Positions 8,687 through 18,531 of a stretch of 64,000 nucleotides of DNA are shown one piece after another (the first letter of the stretch is position 1; every line of letters begins with the position of its first letter). The DNA is taken from positions 310,001-374,000 of the forward strand of contig NZ_JAGIXS010000001.1 in the NCBI RefSeq assembly GCF_030014915.1. The letters run 5' to 3'. The notes below the pieces were generated by a model that saw only the letters and a program-made list of their open reading frames with translations, did not search any database and had not been told where the DNA came from. Source of the stretch: Pelomonas sp. V22 (GTDB lineage Bacteria > Pseudomonadota > Gammaproteobacteria > Burkholderiales > Burkholderiaceae_C). The position numbers were made by a program, and so were the translations under genes.

Positions 8687-9925
8687 TCAGGCTGGCGCGC
8701 GGCGCGCACCCGCCAGCAGCCGCTCATAGACCGCCGGATAGTTGCTCACCGAAGCACGCCAGTTGCGCTCGTTCTCGACAAAGGCGCGGCCCTGTCGGCG
8801 CAGTGCGTCCCAGCTCTCGGGCTTGTTGAGCAGGCCCAACGTCGCTTCGGCAAGGGCCTCGGGATGGCCGGCCTTGAACAGCACGCCGGTCTGGCCGTCG
8901 CGTATCAGCTCCTTGTGGCCGCCCACGTCGGAGGCCACCAGGATGCGGCCCTGGGCCATCGCCTCCAGCGGCTTCAAGGGCGTGACCAGCTCGGTCAGAC
9001 GCATCGAATGGCGCGGGTAGCAAAGCACGTCGACCAGGTCGTAATAGCGATTGACTTCGGAGTGCGGCACGCGGCCGGTGAACACCACCTTGTCGGCCAC
9101 GCCGAGCTGCTTGGCTTGCTCCTTGAGTGCCGCATCCTGCGGGCCGCCGCCGACCAGCAGCAGACGCACGTCAGGCCGCTGGGCCAGCATCTGCGGCAAG
9201 GCCGCCATCAAGAGGTCCAGGCCTTCGTAGGCATAGAAAGAACCGATGAAGCCCAGCACCGTGCAGCCGGTGAGGCCGAGCTGCGCCTTCAGGGCCTCGT
9301 CGGGCTGGCCGCCAGGTTCAAAGTTCTCGATGTCCACGGCATTCGGTATCACCGTGACCTTGGCCGCCGGAATGCCGCGCGCCACGATGTCGGCACGCAG
9401 GCCCTCGCAGATCGTGAAGGCATGGTCGACCTGCTTCAGTGCATGGGTCTCCATGGCCCGCGTGATGCGGTAGCGCAGGCTGCCTTCCTTGGTCGTGCCG
9501 TGGTCCACCGCCGCGTCTTCCCAGAAGGCGCGGATTTCGTAGACCACCGGAATACCCAGCGCGCGGCCCACCTTGATGGCCGGCAGTGCATTGAGCACCG
9601 GCGAATGGGCATGGATGATGTGGGGTCGCAATTGCTCGGCCACCTGCTGCAGGCGCGCACGCGTCTGGCGCATCAGCTGCAACTGGCCGAGGCCGGGCAG
9701 GCCGCCGGTGGCCGGCGGCGTGCGGAAGAAGTGCCAGCCATCGACCGTCTCTTCGAGCGCGTCGGTCGCCTTGGGCCCGAGGCCGGCGGCGTGCTTGGGG
9801 CTGGTCAGGTGGTGGGTCTCCCAACCGAGCTTGCGCTGCTCGCGCAGCAGCGACAGCGTGCGAAAGGTGTAGCCACTGTGCAGCGGAATGGAATGATCGA
9901 GGACGTGCAGAACGCGGATAGTCAT
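8687..9925 (-). CDS. Exosortase A-associated glycosyltransferase (Daro_2409-like)
   Basis: A 412-residue GT4-type glycosyltransferase. The start M-T-I-R-V-L-H-V-L-D-H-S and the following P-L-H-S-G-Y-T-F-R-T block resemble the subfamily that occurs only with exosortase A (TIGR04063-type). Later motifs are H-A-H-S-P near residue 112, V-I-P-N-A-V-D, a G-F-I-G-S-F-Y donor-site segment and the L-K-P-L-E-A-M-A-Q-G signature. An upstream extension of the frame to 10027 is rejected because it is antisense to the amidotransferase gene and lacks family similarity; the ATG at 9925 follows that gene's stop by two bases. Likely cytoplasmic, adding a sugar to the growing repeat unit. Confidence 0.87.
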   Translation of the reverse strand: MTIRVLHVLDHSIPLHSGYTFRTLSLLREQRKLGWETHHLTSPKHAAGLGPKATDALEETVDGWHFFRTPPATGGLPGLGQLQLMRQTRARLQQVAEQLRPHIIHAHSPVLNALPAIKVGRALGIPVVYEIRAFWEDAAVDHGTTKEGSLRYRITRAMETHALKQVDHAFTICEGLRADIVARGIPAAKVTVIPNAVDIENFEPGGQPDEALKAQLGLTGCTVLGFIGSFYAYEGLDLLMAALPQMLAQRPDVRLLLVGGGPQDAALKEQAKQLGVADKVVFTGRVPHSEVNRYYDLVDVLCYPRHSMRLTELVTPLKPLEAMAQGRILVASDVGGHKELIRDGQTGVLFKAGHPEALAEATLGLLNKPESWDALRRQGRAFVENERNWRASVSNYPAVYERLLAGARRAPA

Positions 9926-9927
9926 GC

Positions 9928-11883
9928 TCAGGCCACCGCCTCTTCGGCTTGTCGTGCGAGGCCGGTCACGTTCGCCCCGCCGTCCACGACCTGGCGCAGG
10001 AAGGCTTCGAACATCAACAGCGTCCACAGCGGCGCGCTGTAGTCATAGGCACCGCTCTGATGGCCATCGACCAGGTGGCGCAGGTACTCGGGCTGGAACC
10101 AACCGGTGGAGGCCAGGCGGTCGCCGAGGATGGCGTCACGCACGCGCTGCTTCAATGGCCCACGGAACCAGCGCGCCAGCGGCACGGCAAAGCCCATCTT
10201 CGGGCGGTAGAGGATGTCTTCCGACAGCTGCGGCTCCATCGCCTTCTTGAACAAATACTTGCCCTCCTGGCCCTTGATCTTGAGGTGGGACGGCAGCGTG
10301 GCCAGCCACTCGACCAGCTCATGGTCCATCAGCGGCTCGCGCACTTCCAGCGAGTGCGCCATGCTGGCGCGGTCGACCTTGGTGTTGATGTCGCCAACCA
10401 GGTAGGTCTTGGTATCGAGGTACTGGATCAGCGCCAGCGGATCGTCGGTATTGGACTTGGCGGCGTGATGATCGAACACGGCTTGTGCGTCGTACCCGGC
10501 CAGCTCGGCCTTGAATTTCTGGCTGAAGAGCTGGTCGCGCATCGGGCCGCGCAGGATGGAGACCGAATGGAAATAGGCCTCGACCGAGCTACGCGCCATG
10601 CCCTGGAAGGTGGTCTTGGCGCGGAACATGCGCGGCGCCCAGTCGGCCTTGGGGTAGATCTTCCCGAGCATGCCGAACAGCGGCTGGCGCAGGCCGGCCG
10701 GCAGGGCCGAGCGCATCTTCTCTTCCATCAAATGCATGCGGTAGCGGCGGTAGCCGCCAAAGCTCTCGTCGCCACCATCGCCCGACAGCGCCACGGTCAC
10801 ATGCTTGCGTGCCAGTTGGCAGACCCGGTAGGTCGGGATGGCCGAGCTGTCGGCATAGGGCTCGTCGTAGAGACGGGCCAGCATGTCGATCAGGTCGAAG
10901 TCGTCGCTCTTGACGATCTCGAGCCGGTGGTTGGTCTTGTAGCGATCGGCCACCGTCTGGGCAAAGGCCGACTCATTGAACTTGGGATCATCGAAGCCGA
11001 TCGAGCAGGTGTTGACCGGGCCGTCCGAGATGCCGGCCATCGTGGCCACCACGGCGCTGGAATCAACGCCGCCCGACAGGAAGGCACCCAGCGGCACTTC
11101 GGCAATCATGCGCAGCCGCACCGACTCCTGCAGCCGCTCACGCAGCTCGTCGCAGGCGTCGTCAAGGCCGATCTTGTTGTCGAGCGTGAAGTGGACGTCC
11201 CAGTATTCGACCGGCTCCGGAATCGGTTGGCTGCGGCGGATCGTCAGGCTGTGGCCCGGGGCCAGTTTCTTGGCCTGCTTGAAGATGCAGCGCGGCTCGG
11301 CCACATAGCCGAGGGCGAAATACTCTTCGACCGCCAGCGGGTCGATCTCGCGGCGCATGCCGCCCTGCGCGTCCTGGTAGGCCAGGATGGACTTCATCTC
11401 GGAGCCGAACAGCAGCTTGCCGTCGTCCAGCAGCGAGTAGTACATGGGCTTCACGCCCAGGCGGTCGCGGGCGATGAAGAACGTCTGCTTGCTGCTGTCC
11501 CAGATCGCGAAGGCGAACATGCCGCGCAGCTTCTTGACGCAGTCGGGGCCCCAGGCCTCCCAGGCGTGCACGATGCATTCCGTGTCGCTCTTCGTGTGGA
11601 AGGCGTAGCCCAGTGCCTGCAGCTCGGCCATCAGGCTCTGATAGTTGTAGATCTCGCCGTTGAAGACGATGACCACCGAGCGGTCGGCATTGAACAGCGG
11701 CTGCTGGCCTGTGGCGATGTCGATGATGGACAGGCGGCGGTGGCCAAAGCCCAATCCTGGCTCGAGGTGCAGCGAGCCCTCATCGGGGCCCCGGTGCCAT
11801 TGCGAGTCGTTCATGCGCTGCAACTGCTCGGGCGCGATGGCGCCGGTGCCGCGGGTGTCGAAAATTCCTGTGATACCGCACAT
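9928..11883 (-). CDS. Asparagine synthase-like amidotransferase, exosortase A-associated
   Basis: A 651-residue glutamine-hydrolysing amidotransferase. Cys2 of M-C-G-I-T-G-I-F is the N-terminal nucleophile of the class II glutaminase domain (about 1-210), with R-G-P-D-E and N-G-E-I-Y-N motifs. The synthetase domain (about 230-600) has the ATP pyrophosphatase loop S-G-G-V-D-S-S near 265 and S-G-D-G-G-D-E near 365. Versions in exosortase A loci (TIGR03108-type) are thought to amidate a sugar acid or a related precursor rather than make asparagine. This fits the TviB-type dehydrogenase in the same operon, which would supply a uronic acid (inference). Between a GT4 gene (2-base gap) and Stp2 (12-base gap). 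Confidence 0.9.
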   Translation of the reverse strand: MCGITGIFDTRGTGAIAPEQLQRMNDSQWHRGPDEGSLHLEPGLGFGHRRLSIIDIATGQQPLFNADRSVVIVFNGEIYNYQSLMAELQALGYAFHTKSDTECIVHAWEAWGPDCVKKLRGMFAFAIWDSSKQTFFIARDRLGVKPMYYSLLDDGKLLFGSEMKSILAYQDAQGGMRREIDPLAVEEYFALGYVAEPRCIFKQAKKLAPGHSLTIRRSQPIPEPVEYWDVHFTLDNKIGLDDACDELRERLQESVRLRMIAEVPLGAFLSGGVDSSAVVATMAGISDGPVNTCSIGFDDPKFNESAFAQTVADRYKTNHRLEIVKSDDFDLIDMLARLYDEPYADSSAIPTYRVCQLARKHVTVALSGDGGDESFGGYRRYRMHLMEEKMRSALPAGLRQPLFGMLGKIYPKADWAPRMFRAKTTFQGMARSSVEAYFHSVSILRGPMRDQLFSQKFKAELAGYDAQAVFDHHAAKSNTDDPLALIQYLDTKTYLVGDINTKVDRASMAHSLEVREPLMDHELVEWLATLPSHLKIKGQEGKYLFKKAMEPQLSEDILYRPKMGFAVPLARWFRGPLKQRVRDAILGDRLASTGWFQPEYLRHLVDGHQSGAYDYSAPLWTLLMFEAFLRQVVDGGANVTGLARQAEEAVA

Positions 11884-11895
11884 GGCTGGTGATCC

Positions 11896-13047
11896 TCAAA
11901 GCGTCTCGTAGACGTCCTGGTAGCTGGCCATCATGGCCGCCAGGCTGAATTGCTGCAGCGCCCGCTGGCGCGCTGCCGCGCCATGGCGTGCGCACAGCGC
12001 CGCATCGCCAGCGTAATTCTCGATCATTGCGGACAGCTGCCGGACGTCGCCGGGTGCGAATGTGGCGCCAACCACGCCTTCCTGCACGAGTTCCACGTTG
12101 CCGCCGACGGCCGTGGCCAACAGTGGGAGGCCGGTCGCCATGGCCTCGAGCAGCGTGTTGGAGATACCTTCGTTCAAGGAGGGCAGCACGAACAGGTCCA
12201 GCGCCTGCATCAGCACGGCCACGTCATTGCGGGCGCCGGTGAACCATGTTTGGGGTTCAATGCCCAGCTCGGCAGCCAGGCCTTTCAGCTCGGCCAGCTG
12301 CGGGCCATCGCCGATCAGGGCGAGGCGCAGGCGCCCTGCCCACTCGGGCCGGCGCTGCAAGACCAGGGCAAAAGCCCGCAAGAGCGTCGCCTGGTCCTTG
12401 ACCGGCTGGACCCGGCCAACGGTGCCGATCACGAAGAGGCCCTGACCGTGCAACTCAGCCGGTAGCAACTCATGCCGGCGCGGCTCGGCCGGCTGAAAGC
12501 GCTCGGTGTCGACGCCGTTGTAGATCTGGCGGATGCGCGAGGCGGCAATGCCCCAGTGCTCGCTCATGATGCGGCCCAGGTCGCGCGAGACGCAGACATA
12601 GCGACGCACCAGCGGCGCATGCAGGCGGCGCAAAAGCGCCAGCTTGCTGTGACGGCCATGCAGGTCGCCCATGTCGAAGCCATGCTCGCTGTGCAGGGTC
12701 TTGCGCCCGGCCAGGCGAGCTGGCAGCAAGGCATCCAGGCCGGAGAGATTGCGGCTGTGCACCAGGTCTGGCTTCAGACGACGGAACAGCTTGAACAGCT
12801 GCCAGCGCAGCTGCCAGACACCGATCCGCGAGCGATGCAGGGCGATCAGCTCCACGTCATCCCGCTGGATGCGGCGAGCAAAGTCCGGGTCGATGCTCTC
12901 TATGCAGACCAGCACATGGCGGAAGCGCTCGCGCGGCAGCCGGTTGATCAGGTTGACCAAGCCATTCTCCAGCCCGCCCATGTGGAGCTGGTGGATGACG
13001 TGGGCGACCAGCAGCGGCCTGTCGCCGGCCAGGCGTTCCGCCTTCAT
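11896..13047 (-). CDS. Stp2-type sugar transferase, PEP-CTERM/XrtA-associated
   Basis: A 383-residue GT4 glycosyltransferase. H-V-I-H-Q-L-H-M-G-G-L-E-N-G near residue 16 is the glycine-rich N-terminal loop and is typical of the Stp2 subfamily (TIGR03088-type). Further motifs are V-H-S-R-N-L-S, S-E-H-G-F-D, Y-N-G-V-D, V-G-R-V-Q-P-V-K-D-Q and the donor signature L-P-S-L-N-E-G-I-S-N-T-L-L-E-A-M-A. Its start overlaps the stop of the SGNH gene by four bases (ATGA, 13044-13047), so translation is probably coupled. Expected to add a sugar to the lipid-linked glycan in the cytoplasm; specificity unknown. Confidence 0.9.
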   Translation of the reverse strand: MKAERLAGDRPLLVAHVIHQLHMGGLENGLVNLINRLPRERFRHVLVCIESIDPDFARRIQRDDVELIALHRSRIGVWQLRWQLFKLFRRLKPDLVHSRNLSGLDALLPARLAGRKTLHSEHGFDMGDLHGRHSKLALLRRLHAPLVRRYVCVSRDLGRIMSEHWGIAASRIRQIYNGVDTERFQPAEPRRHELLPAELHGQGLFVIGTVGRVQPVKDQATLLRAFALVLQRRPEWAGRLRLALIGDGPQLAELKGLAAELGIEPQTWFTGARNDVAVLMQALDLFVLPSLNEGISNTLLEAMATGLPLLATAVGGNVELVQEGVVGATFAPGDVRQLSAMIENYAGDAALCARHGAAARQRALQQFSLAAMMASYQDVYETL

Positions 13048-14093
13048 GGCAGTGCCTGGGCGGCGGCCTGCATCAGCAAGCCCACACCCAGCGGATTCAG
13101 ATGCCCGTCTTGAGGGCTGACGCTCAGCGACAGCTTGGATGCTGCGCTGTGCTGCTGGTAGAGCGGCTCGGCATCGACCACGGTGAAGCCGCGCTGCCGG
13201 GCCAGGACCACGAAGGCATCGCGGTCCAGCAGCTGCGGAGAGGCCGCGGCCAGGGCGTCGCGCCGGCCGTCGACGACGAAAACCAGGCGGCCGGTGGCAT
13301 AGGGCTTGATGCGCTCGAAGAAGCGCTCGACCACGGCGGCGACCATGGCGTCGTCCATCAGCCGACGCGCCCGGAGCTGGGCTTCATCCACCGCGGCCGG
13401 TACCGGCTTGCTGGGTACCGTGTCGTGCGAAGCGCCAGCGAAGGCCTGGGCCGGCAGGCGCGACACATCGACCTTCAGCTGCCCGGCCAGGTACTGGGCC
13501 AGGGCCGAATGGCGCAGCCAGCGCTTGGCCGCCGAGGGGCCGGGCTGGGTCTCGATGCGCGGCTGCAGGCTTTGGCGATCCAGGCAAGGGCCGTGGACAT
13601 TGCCGGACCCGCACAGCGACTGGCGCAGATCGCCGGACTCCATCAACACGACGAAATCGCGCAGGCCCAGCTTCTCGCTGGCAAAGCGGATGCGCTCGGC
13701 ATAGTCCAGCAGGGCCGAGCCTGGCCCGCCCAATGCATAGACCGGACGTTGAGACGGCAAGGCAGCAGCCAGTTGGGCGGCCGGCCTGTCCTTGGCGTCC
13801 AGCATGCTGGCCTCGACATAGCTGTCGCCGATCAGGCCGATGGCATTGGGGTCACGCGCGAAGTCGATCTCGGCCGCGAAGCCGAGGTTGTTGGCGCTCA
13901 TGCGACGCGAGTTGCGCAGATCCCAGCCGGTCGAAACCTGCCAGCTGTGGCCCGGGGGATAGCTGAGTATCAGTGGGTCCACGTAGTAGCCGGTCAGCGT
14001 GGCCGTGGACACCGGCAGCAGGCGGAGCAGCAGCTCGGCCGCCACCAGCAGGCTGCCCACCCCAGCAAGACCGAGCGCGAGTTTGCGCAGCAT
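13044..14093 (-). CDS. SGNH-hydrolase-like membrane-anchored protein, partner of MBOAT acyltransferase
   Basis: A 349-residue protein with one N-terminal membrane span (residues about 4-27) and a periplasmic SGNH-like domain. The catalytic candidates are Ser91 in G-D-S-Y (89-92) and Asp329/His331 in Q-D-G-H-L-N near the C-terminus. The frame is open upstream, but the ATG at 14093 is chosen because it yields the membrane anchor and overlaps the MBOAT stop (TGATG). MBOAT plus SGNH-like pairs, as in AlgI with AlgJ/AlgX, O-acetylate polysaccharides: the MBOAT moves the acetyl group across the membrane and the SGNH partner transfers it. Here it is probably the periplasmic transferase or esterase acting on the exopolysaccharide. 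The AlgX-like role is inferred from context. Confidence 0.75.
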   Translation of the reverse strand: MLRKLALGLAGVGSLLVAAELLLRLLPVSTATLTGYYVDPLILSYPPGHSWQVSTGWDLRNSRRMSANNLGFAAEIDFARDPNAIGLIGDSYVEASMLDAKDRPAAQLAAALPSQRPVYALGGPGSALLDYAERIRFASEKLGLRDFVVLMESGDLRQSLCGSGNVHGPCLDRQSLQPRIETQPGPSAAKRWLRHSALAQYLAGQLKVDVSRLPAQAFAGASHDTVPSKPVPAAVDEAQLRARRLMDDAMVAAVVERFFERIKPYATGRLVFVVDGRRDALAAASPQLLDRDAFVVLARQRGFTVVDAEPLYQQHSAASKLSLSVSPQDGHLNPLGVGLLMQAAAQALP

Positions 14094-15577
14094 CAGAAGT
14101 TGAAATAGATGAAGGCGCTGACCGAATCGCGGGCGATGTTGATCAGCAGCATGAGGAGCAGCGCGCACAGAGCGGCGCCGGCCAGCAAGGGCCGGATCGC
14201 GCCGGCCTGGGACATCTTGGCCTGCAGCCGTTCGCCGATGCGATTGCTGTTCGGCGCATACAGGGCGATCGCGCCCAGCACCAGGCACCACAACAGGCCT
14301 CGATCAGAGGGCAGGCCGGCATTCCAGAGCAGTTGCGGCGAAGCACCAGCGCCATCCAAGCCCAGCATGGCTTGCAGCACGCGCAGGGCGCCCTCCAGCG
14401 TCACCGCCCGGAAAAACACCCAGGCCAGCACCACCGCTACCAGCGTCAGCGCCCAGCTAGCGCCCCGGTACAGGAAATTCGCCACCAGGCGCTGGTGCAG
14501 CGCCGCCCCGAGCAGCGCCCGGTAGCCATGGTTCACGACCAGGTAGGCACCATGCAAGCCGCCCCACAGCACGAAGGACCAGCTGGCGCCGTGCCACAGG
14601 CCGCCAAGCAGCATGGTCGTCATCAGGTTCAGATGGCGCTTGAGCTTGCCGCTGCGGTTGCCGCCGAGCGGGATGTAGAGGTAGTCGCGCAGAAAGGTTG
14701 ACAGCGAGATGTGCCAGCAGCGCCAGAACTCCGAAATGTTCTGCGCGCGGTAAGGCGAATTGAAGTTGAACGGCAGGCGGATGTTGAACATCAGCGACAG
14801 GCCGATGGCCATGTCCGAATAGCCGGAGAAGTCGAAGTACAGCTGCAGCGCATAGGCCACCGCACCGAGCCAGGCTTCGCTGCTGCCGGGCAGCACGCCG
14901 CCATCGGCTCCGTTGAACACGGCGTCCGCATAGGGCGCGATGCCATCGGCCATCACCACCTTCTTGAACATGCCCAGCGCCAGGATGGTGAGGCCGCTGA
15001 CCAAGGCCGCCGGTACCGGCTTGTAGACCGCCGGGTCGCCGAACTGCGGCATCATTTGCGCATGATGCAGCACCGGCCCGGCCACCAGGTGCGGGAAGTA
15101 AGTGACGAACAAGCCGTAGTGGATGGCCCGCGTTTCCTTGACCTTGCCCTCGTAGGCGTCGACCAGGAAGGCGATCTGCGTGAAGCTGTAGAACGAGATG
15201 CCTATGGGCAGCAGGATGCGCCCAATGTGCCAGTCCATGCCCAGCACGGCATTCAGGTTGTCAACGAAAAAGTTGGCGTACTTGAAGTAGCCCAGCGCCG
15301 CCAGATTGAGCGCAATGCCCAGCGTCAGCCAGCGCTTGGCCTGAGGCTGCAGGCCTTGCCGCGCCAGGTCAACGATGCGCAGGCCCAGCGCGAAGTTGCC
15401 AGCGATGGAGCCGAGCAGCAGCAACGTGGCCACCGGCATCCAGTAGCCATAGAAGAAAACCGAGGCCAGGAACAGCCAGGCCGCTGCCGCCTGCTGAGAG
15501 CGCCGACCGAGCAGATAGAAGCCCAGCAGCGTGATCGGCAGGAACAGCAGCAGAAACGGTGCGGTCGTGAACAGCAT
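14093..15577 (-). CDS. MBOAT family O-acyltransferase (AlgI-like)
   Basis: A 494-residue polytopic membrane protein of the membrane-bound O-acyltransferase family. The typical block with D-F-S-G-Y-S-D-M-A-I-G (near 250) is followed by N-F-N-S-P-Y-R-A-Q-N-I-S-E-F-W-R-C-W-H-I and G-G-L-W-H-G-A-S-W, whose histidine is the expected catalytic residue. These motifs match AlgI/DltB-like proteins that pass acetyl groups to periplasmic glycans. The gene directly precedes the SGNH protein in the operon (one-base overlap), which supports an O-acetylation module for the exopolysaccharide. It follows the TviB-type dehydrogenase after 68 bases. Confidence 0.92.
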   Translation of the reverse strand: MLFTTAPFLLLFLPITLLGFYLLGRRSQQAAAAWLFLASVFFYGYWMPVATLLLLGSIAGNFALGLRIVDLARQGLQPQAKRWLTLGIALNLAALGYFKYANFFVDNLNAVLGMDWHIGRILLPIGISFYSFTQIAFLVDAYEGKVKETRAIHYGLFVTYFPHLVAGPVLHHAQMMPQFGDPAVYKPVPAALVSGLTILALGMFKKVVMADGIAPYADAVFNGADGGVLPGSSEAWLGAVAYALQLYFDFSGYSDMAIGLSLMFNIRLPFNFNSPYRAQNISEFWRCWHISLSTFLRDYLYIPLGGNRSGKLKRHLNLMTTMLLGGLWHGASWSFVLWGGLHGAYLVVNHGYRALLGAALHQRLVANFLYRGASWALTLVAVVLAWVFFRAVTLEGALRVLQAMLGLDGAGASPQLLWNAGLPSDRGLLWCLVLGAIALYAPNSNRIGERLQAKMSQAGAIRPLLAGAALCALLLMLLINIARDSVSAFIYFNF

Positions 15578-15645
15578 GCGTGTCGGCGTGTGCCCGGTGA
15601 GCCGGCCTCAGGAAAGCAGGCCGGCGCCGGGCGGGAGGCGGAGCC

Positions 15646-16929
<1,284 letters not shown>

Positions 16930-16968
16930 CTCGATTCCTCTTCTTTCTTTCTCTATTCCGAAATACGG

Positions 16969-18531
16969 TTAATTCTGGCCGCGGCGCGAAGCCTGCAGGC
17001 GCTGCTCGATGGCAGGCCAGTTCTCGCTCAGGAACTGCTTCAGCAGCGCCGGTGCGAGTTCGCTATTTTCTGCGGGGTTCAAGGTATACACGGTGACAGC
17101 CGCCGAATCATCGCCCTGCCCTTGCAGGCGGGCCGCTGCCGTGTAGAGCTTCACGCGCATATCACTGCTGGTGAGGTGACCATTGACCCAGTAGAACTGC
17201 CAGGCCAGCAGGCGCGGGGCGGCCGCGCCTTCGACGCCACGGATTTCGGTGCCGCGCACGGTGACCGAGCCGGCAGCCCCGAGATCCACGCTGGCCAGGG
17301 TCTCGCCGGTGCGGGCCCATTGCTTGTCGTGCGAGCGCACGGCCACGTTCTGCGAGTTGATCAGCTTGCTGTCGTAGCCCTGATGGCGGTAGTAGGCCAG
17401 GTGCAGGCCGACGGCACGGCCGTCCTTGGCATAGACGGCCTGCTGCTGCGCCGCCGGGTTCTCGAACACCGGCGCCCAATTGGTCAGCGGCAGCTCCTGC
17501 GCGGCCCAGGCGGCCAGAGCCGGCGCGGGCACGTTCAGCTCTCGCGGACCTTCATAGTGGTCCAGGCGGTTCAGGCCGATGCGCGGCAGGGCCAGCACCA
17601 CGAGACCCGCCAGCACGAGGGGCCACAGGCCCTTGTCGGCCCCCGTCAGCGGTTGGTCGGCCACGCCCGCCTTGAACGCCAGTTCGGGCTGGCTCCAGCG
17701 CGCGCCGATCATGAACATGGCCAGCATCACGATGCCGAAGAACACCCAGCCGTAGATCAGGTGGTCCACGCCCACGGCCAGCTTGTTGCCCGAGTAATGG
17801 CCCAGCATCACGATGCCGTAGGCGCGCAACCAGTTGGCCACGATGGGCAGCACGATGGCCACGCCGACGAAGACCCAGCGCCGCTTCATCGAGTGGTAGT
17901 TCAGGTAGGCAAACAAGGTGCCTACCATCAACGAGGCGATCAGGTAGCGCACGCCGCTGCAAGCCTCGACCACCGACCAGTTGCCCGAGGGGATCACGAA
18001 CTGCAGGCCTTCGCGGTAGACCGGAATGCCGCTGAGCCGCAAGGCCGTGACGGTGAAGTCGGCCGTGTGCTCCATCAGCACCGGCATCAGGAACTCGCCG
18101 ATGGGCACGCAGAAGAACAGGAAGCCGAGCGGGAAGGCGATGTGCGCCGCCACCCGGGTGCCGAGCACGGCCGGCACGGACAGCACGATCATGGCCACGG
18201 CCATCAGCTGCGTCACCGAGTTGGTCGAGACCAGCTCGCCGAGCAGCCAGCCCAGGCCCATCACGGCCATGGGCAGCAGGAAGACAAAGCTCGGCCGCGG
18301 CTGCATCAGCGCCAGCTCGTGGCGACGGCGCCAGATCAGCCACAGCGCAATGGGTGGCACGACGAAGGCATGGGCAAAGGTCTCGGAGCGTTCCCAGATC
18401 AGCACCATGGCCGTGAGGGTGTCACGGAACAGGAAGCCGAGACCGAGCAGCAGCACGACCAAGGCCGCCAGCGGCTGGCGCCAGTGGGCGGGCAGCGCTG
18501 CGCGCGCAGGTTCTTGCACGACGTGGCTCAT
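16969..18531 (-). CDS. xrtA: Exosortase A with C-terminal EpsI domain
   Basis: A 520-residue membrane protein. Residues 1-275 form the eight-span exosortase core with the expected triad: Cys191 in V-E-A-C-S-G-V-R-Y-L, Arg236 in A-N-W-L-R-A-Y and His257 in G-V-D-H-L-I-Y-G-W. Exosortase A is predicted to cut PEP-CTERM proteins at their C-terminal signal at the inner membrane and transfer them to a surface or glycan acceptor. Residues about 310-510 are an EpsI-type (DUF3485) periplasmic domain, fused as is usual for XrtA. Its start overlaps stp1 (ATGA, 18528-18531). At least two candidate substrates are encoded in this window, at 32.9 and 60.1 kb. Confidence 0.95.
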   Translation of the reverse strand: MSHVVQEPARAALPAHWRQPLAALVVLLLGLGFLFRDTLTAMVLIWERSETFAHAFVVPPIALWLIWRRRHELALMQPRPSFVFLLPMAVMGLGWLLGELVSTNSVTQLMAVAMIVLSVPAVLGTRVAAHIAFPLGFLFFCVPIGEFLMPVLMEHTADFTVTALRLSGIPVYREGLQFVIPSGNWSVVEACSGVRYLIASLMVGTLFAYLNYHSMKRRWVFVGVAIVLPIVANWLRAYGIVMLGHYSGNKLAVGVDHLIYGWVFFGIVMLAMFMIGARWSQPELAFKAGVADQPLTGADKGLWPLVLAGLVVLALPRIGLNRLDHYEGPRELNVPAPALAAWAAQELPLTNWAPVFENPAAQQQAVYAKDGRAVGLHLAYYRHQGYDSKLINSQNVAVRSHDKQWARTGETLASVDLGAAGSVTVRGTEIRGVEGAAAPRLLAWQFYWVNGHLTSSDMRVKLYTAAARLQGQGDDSAAVTVYTLNPAENSELAPALLKQFLSENWPAIEQRLQASRRGQN

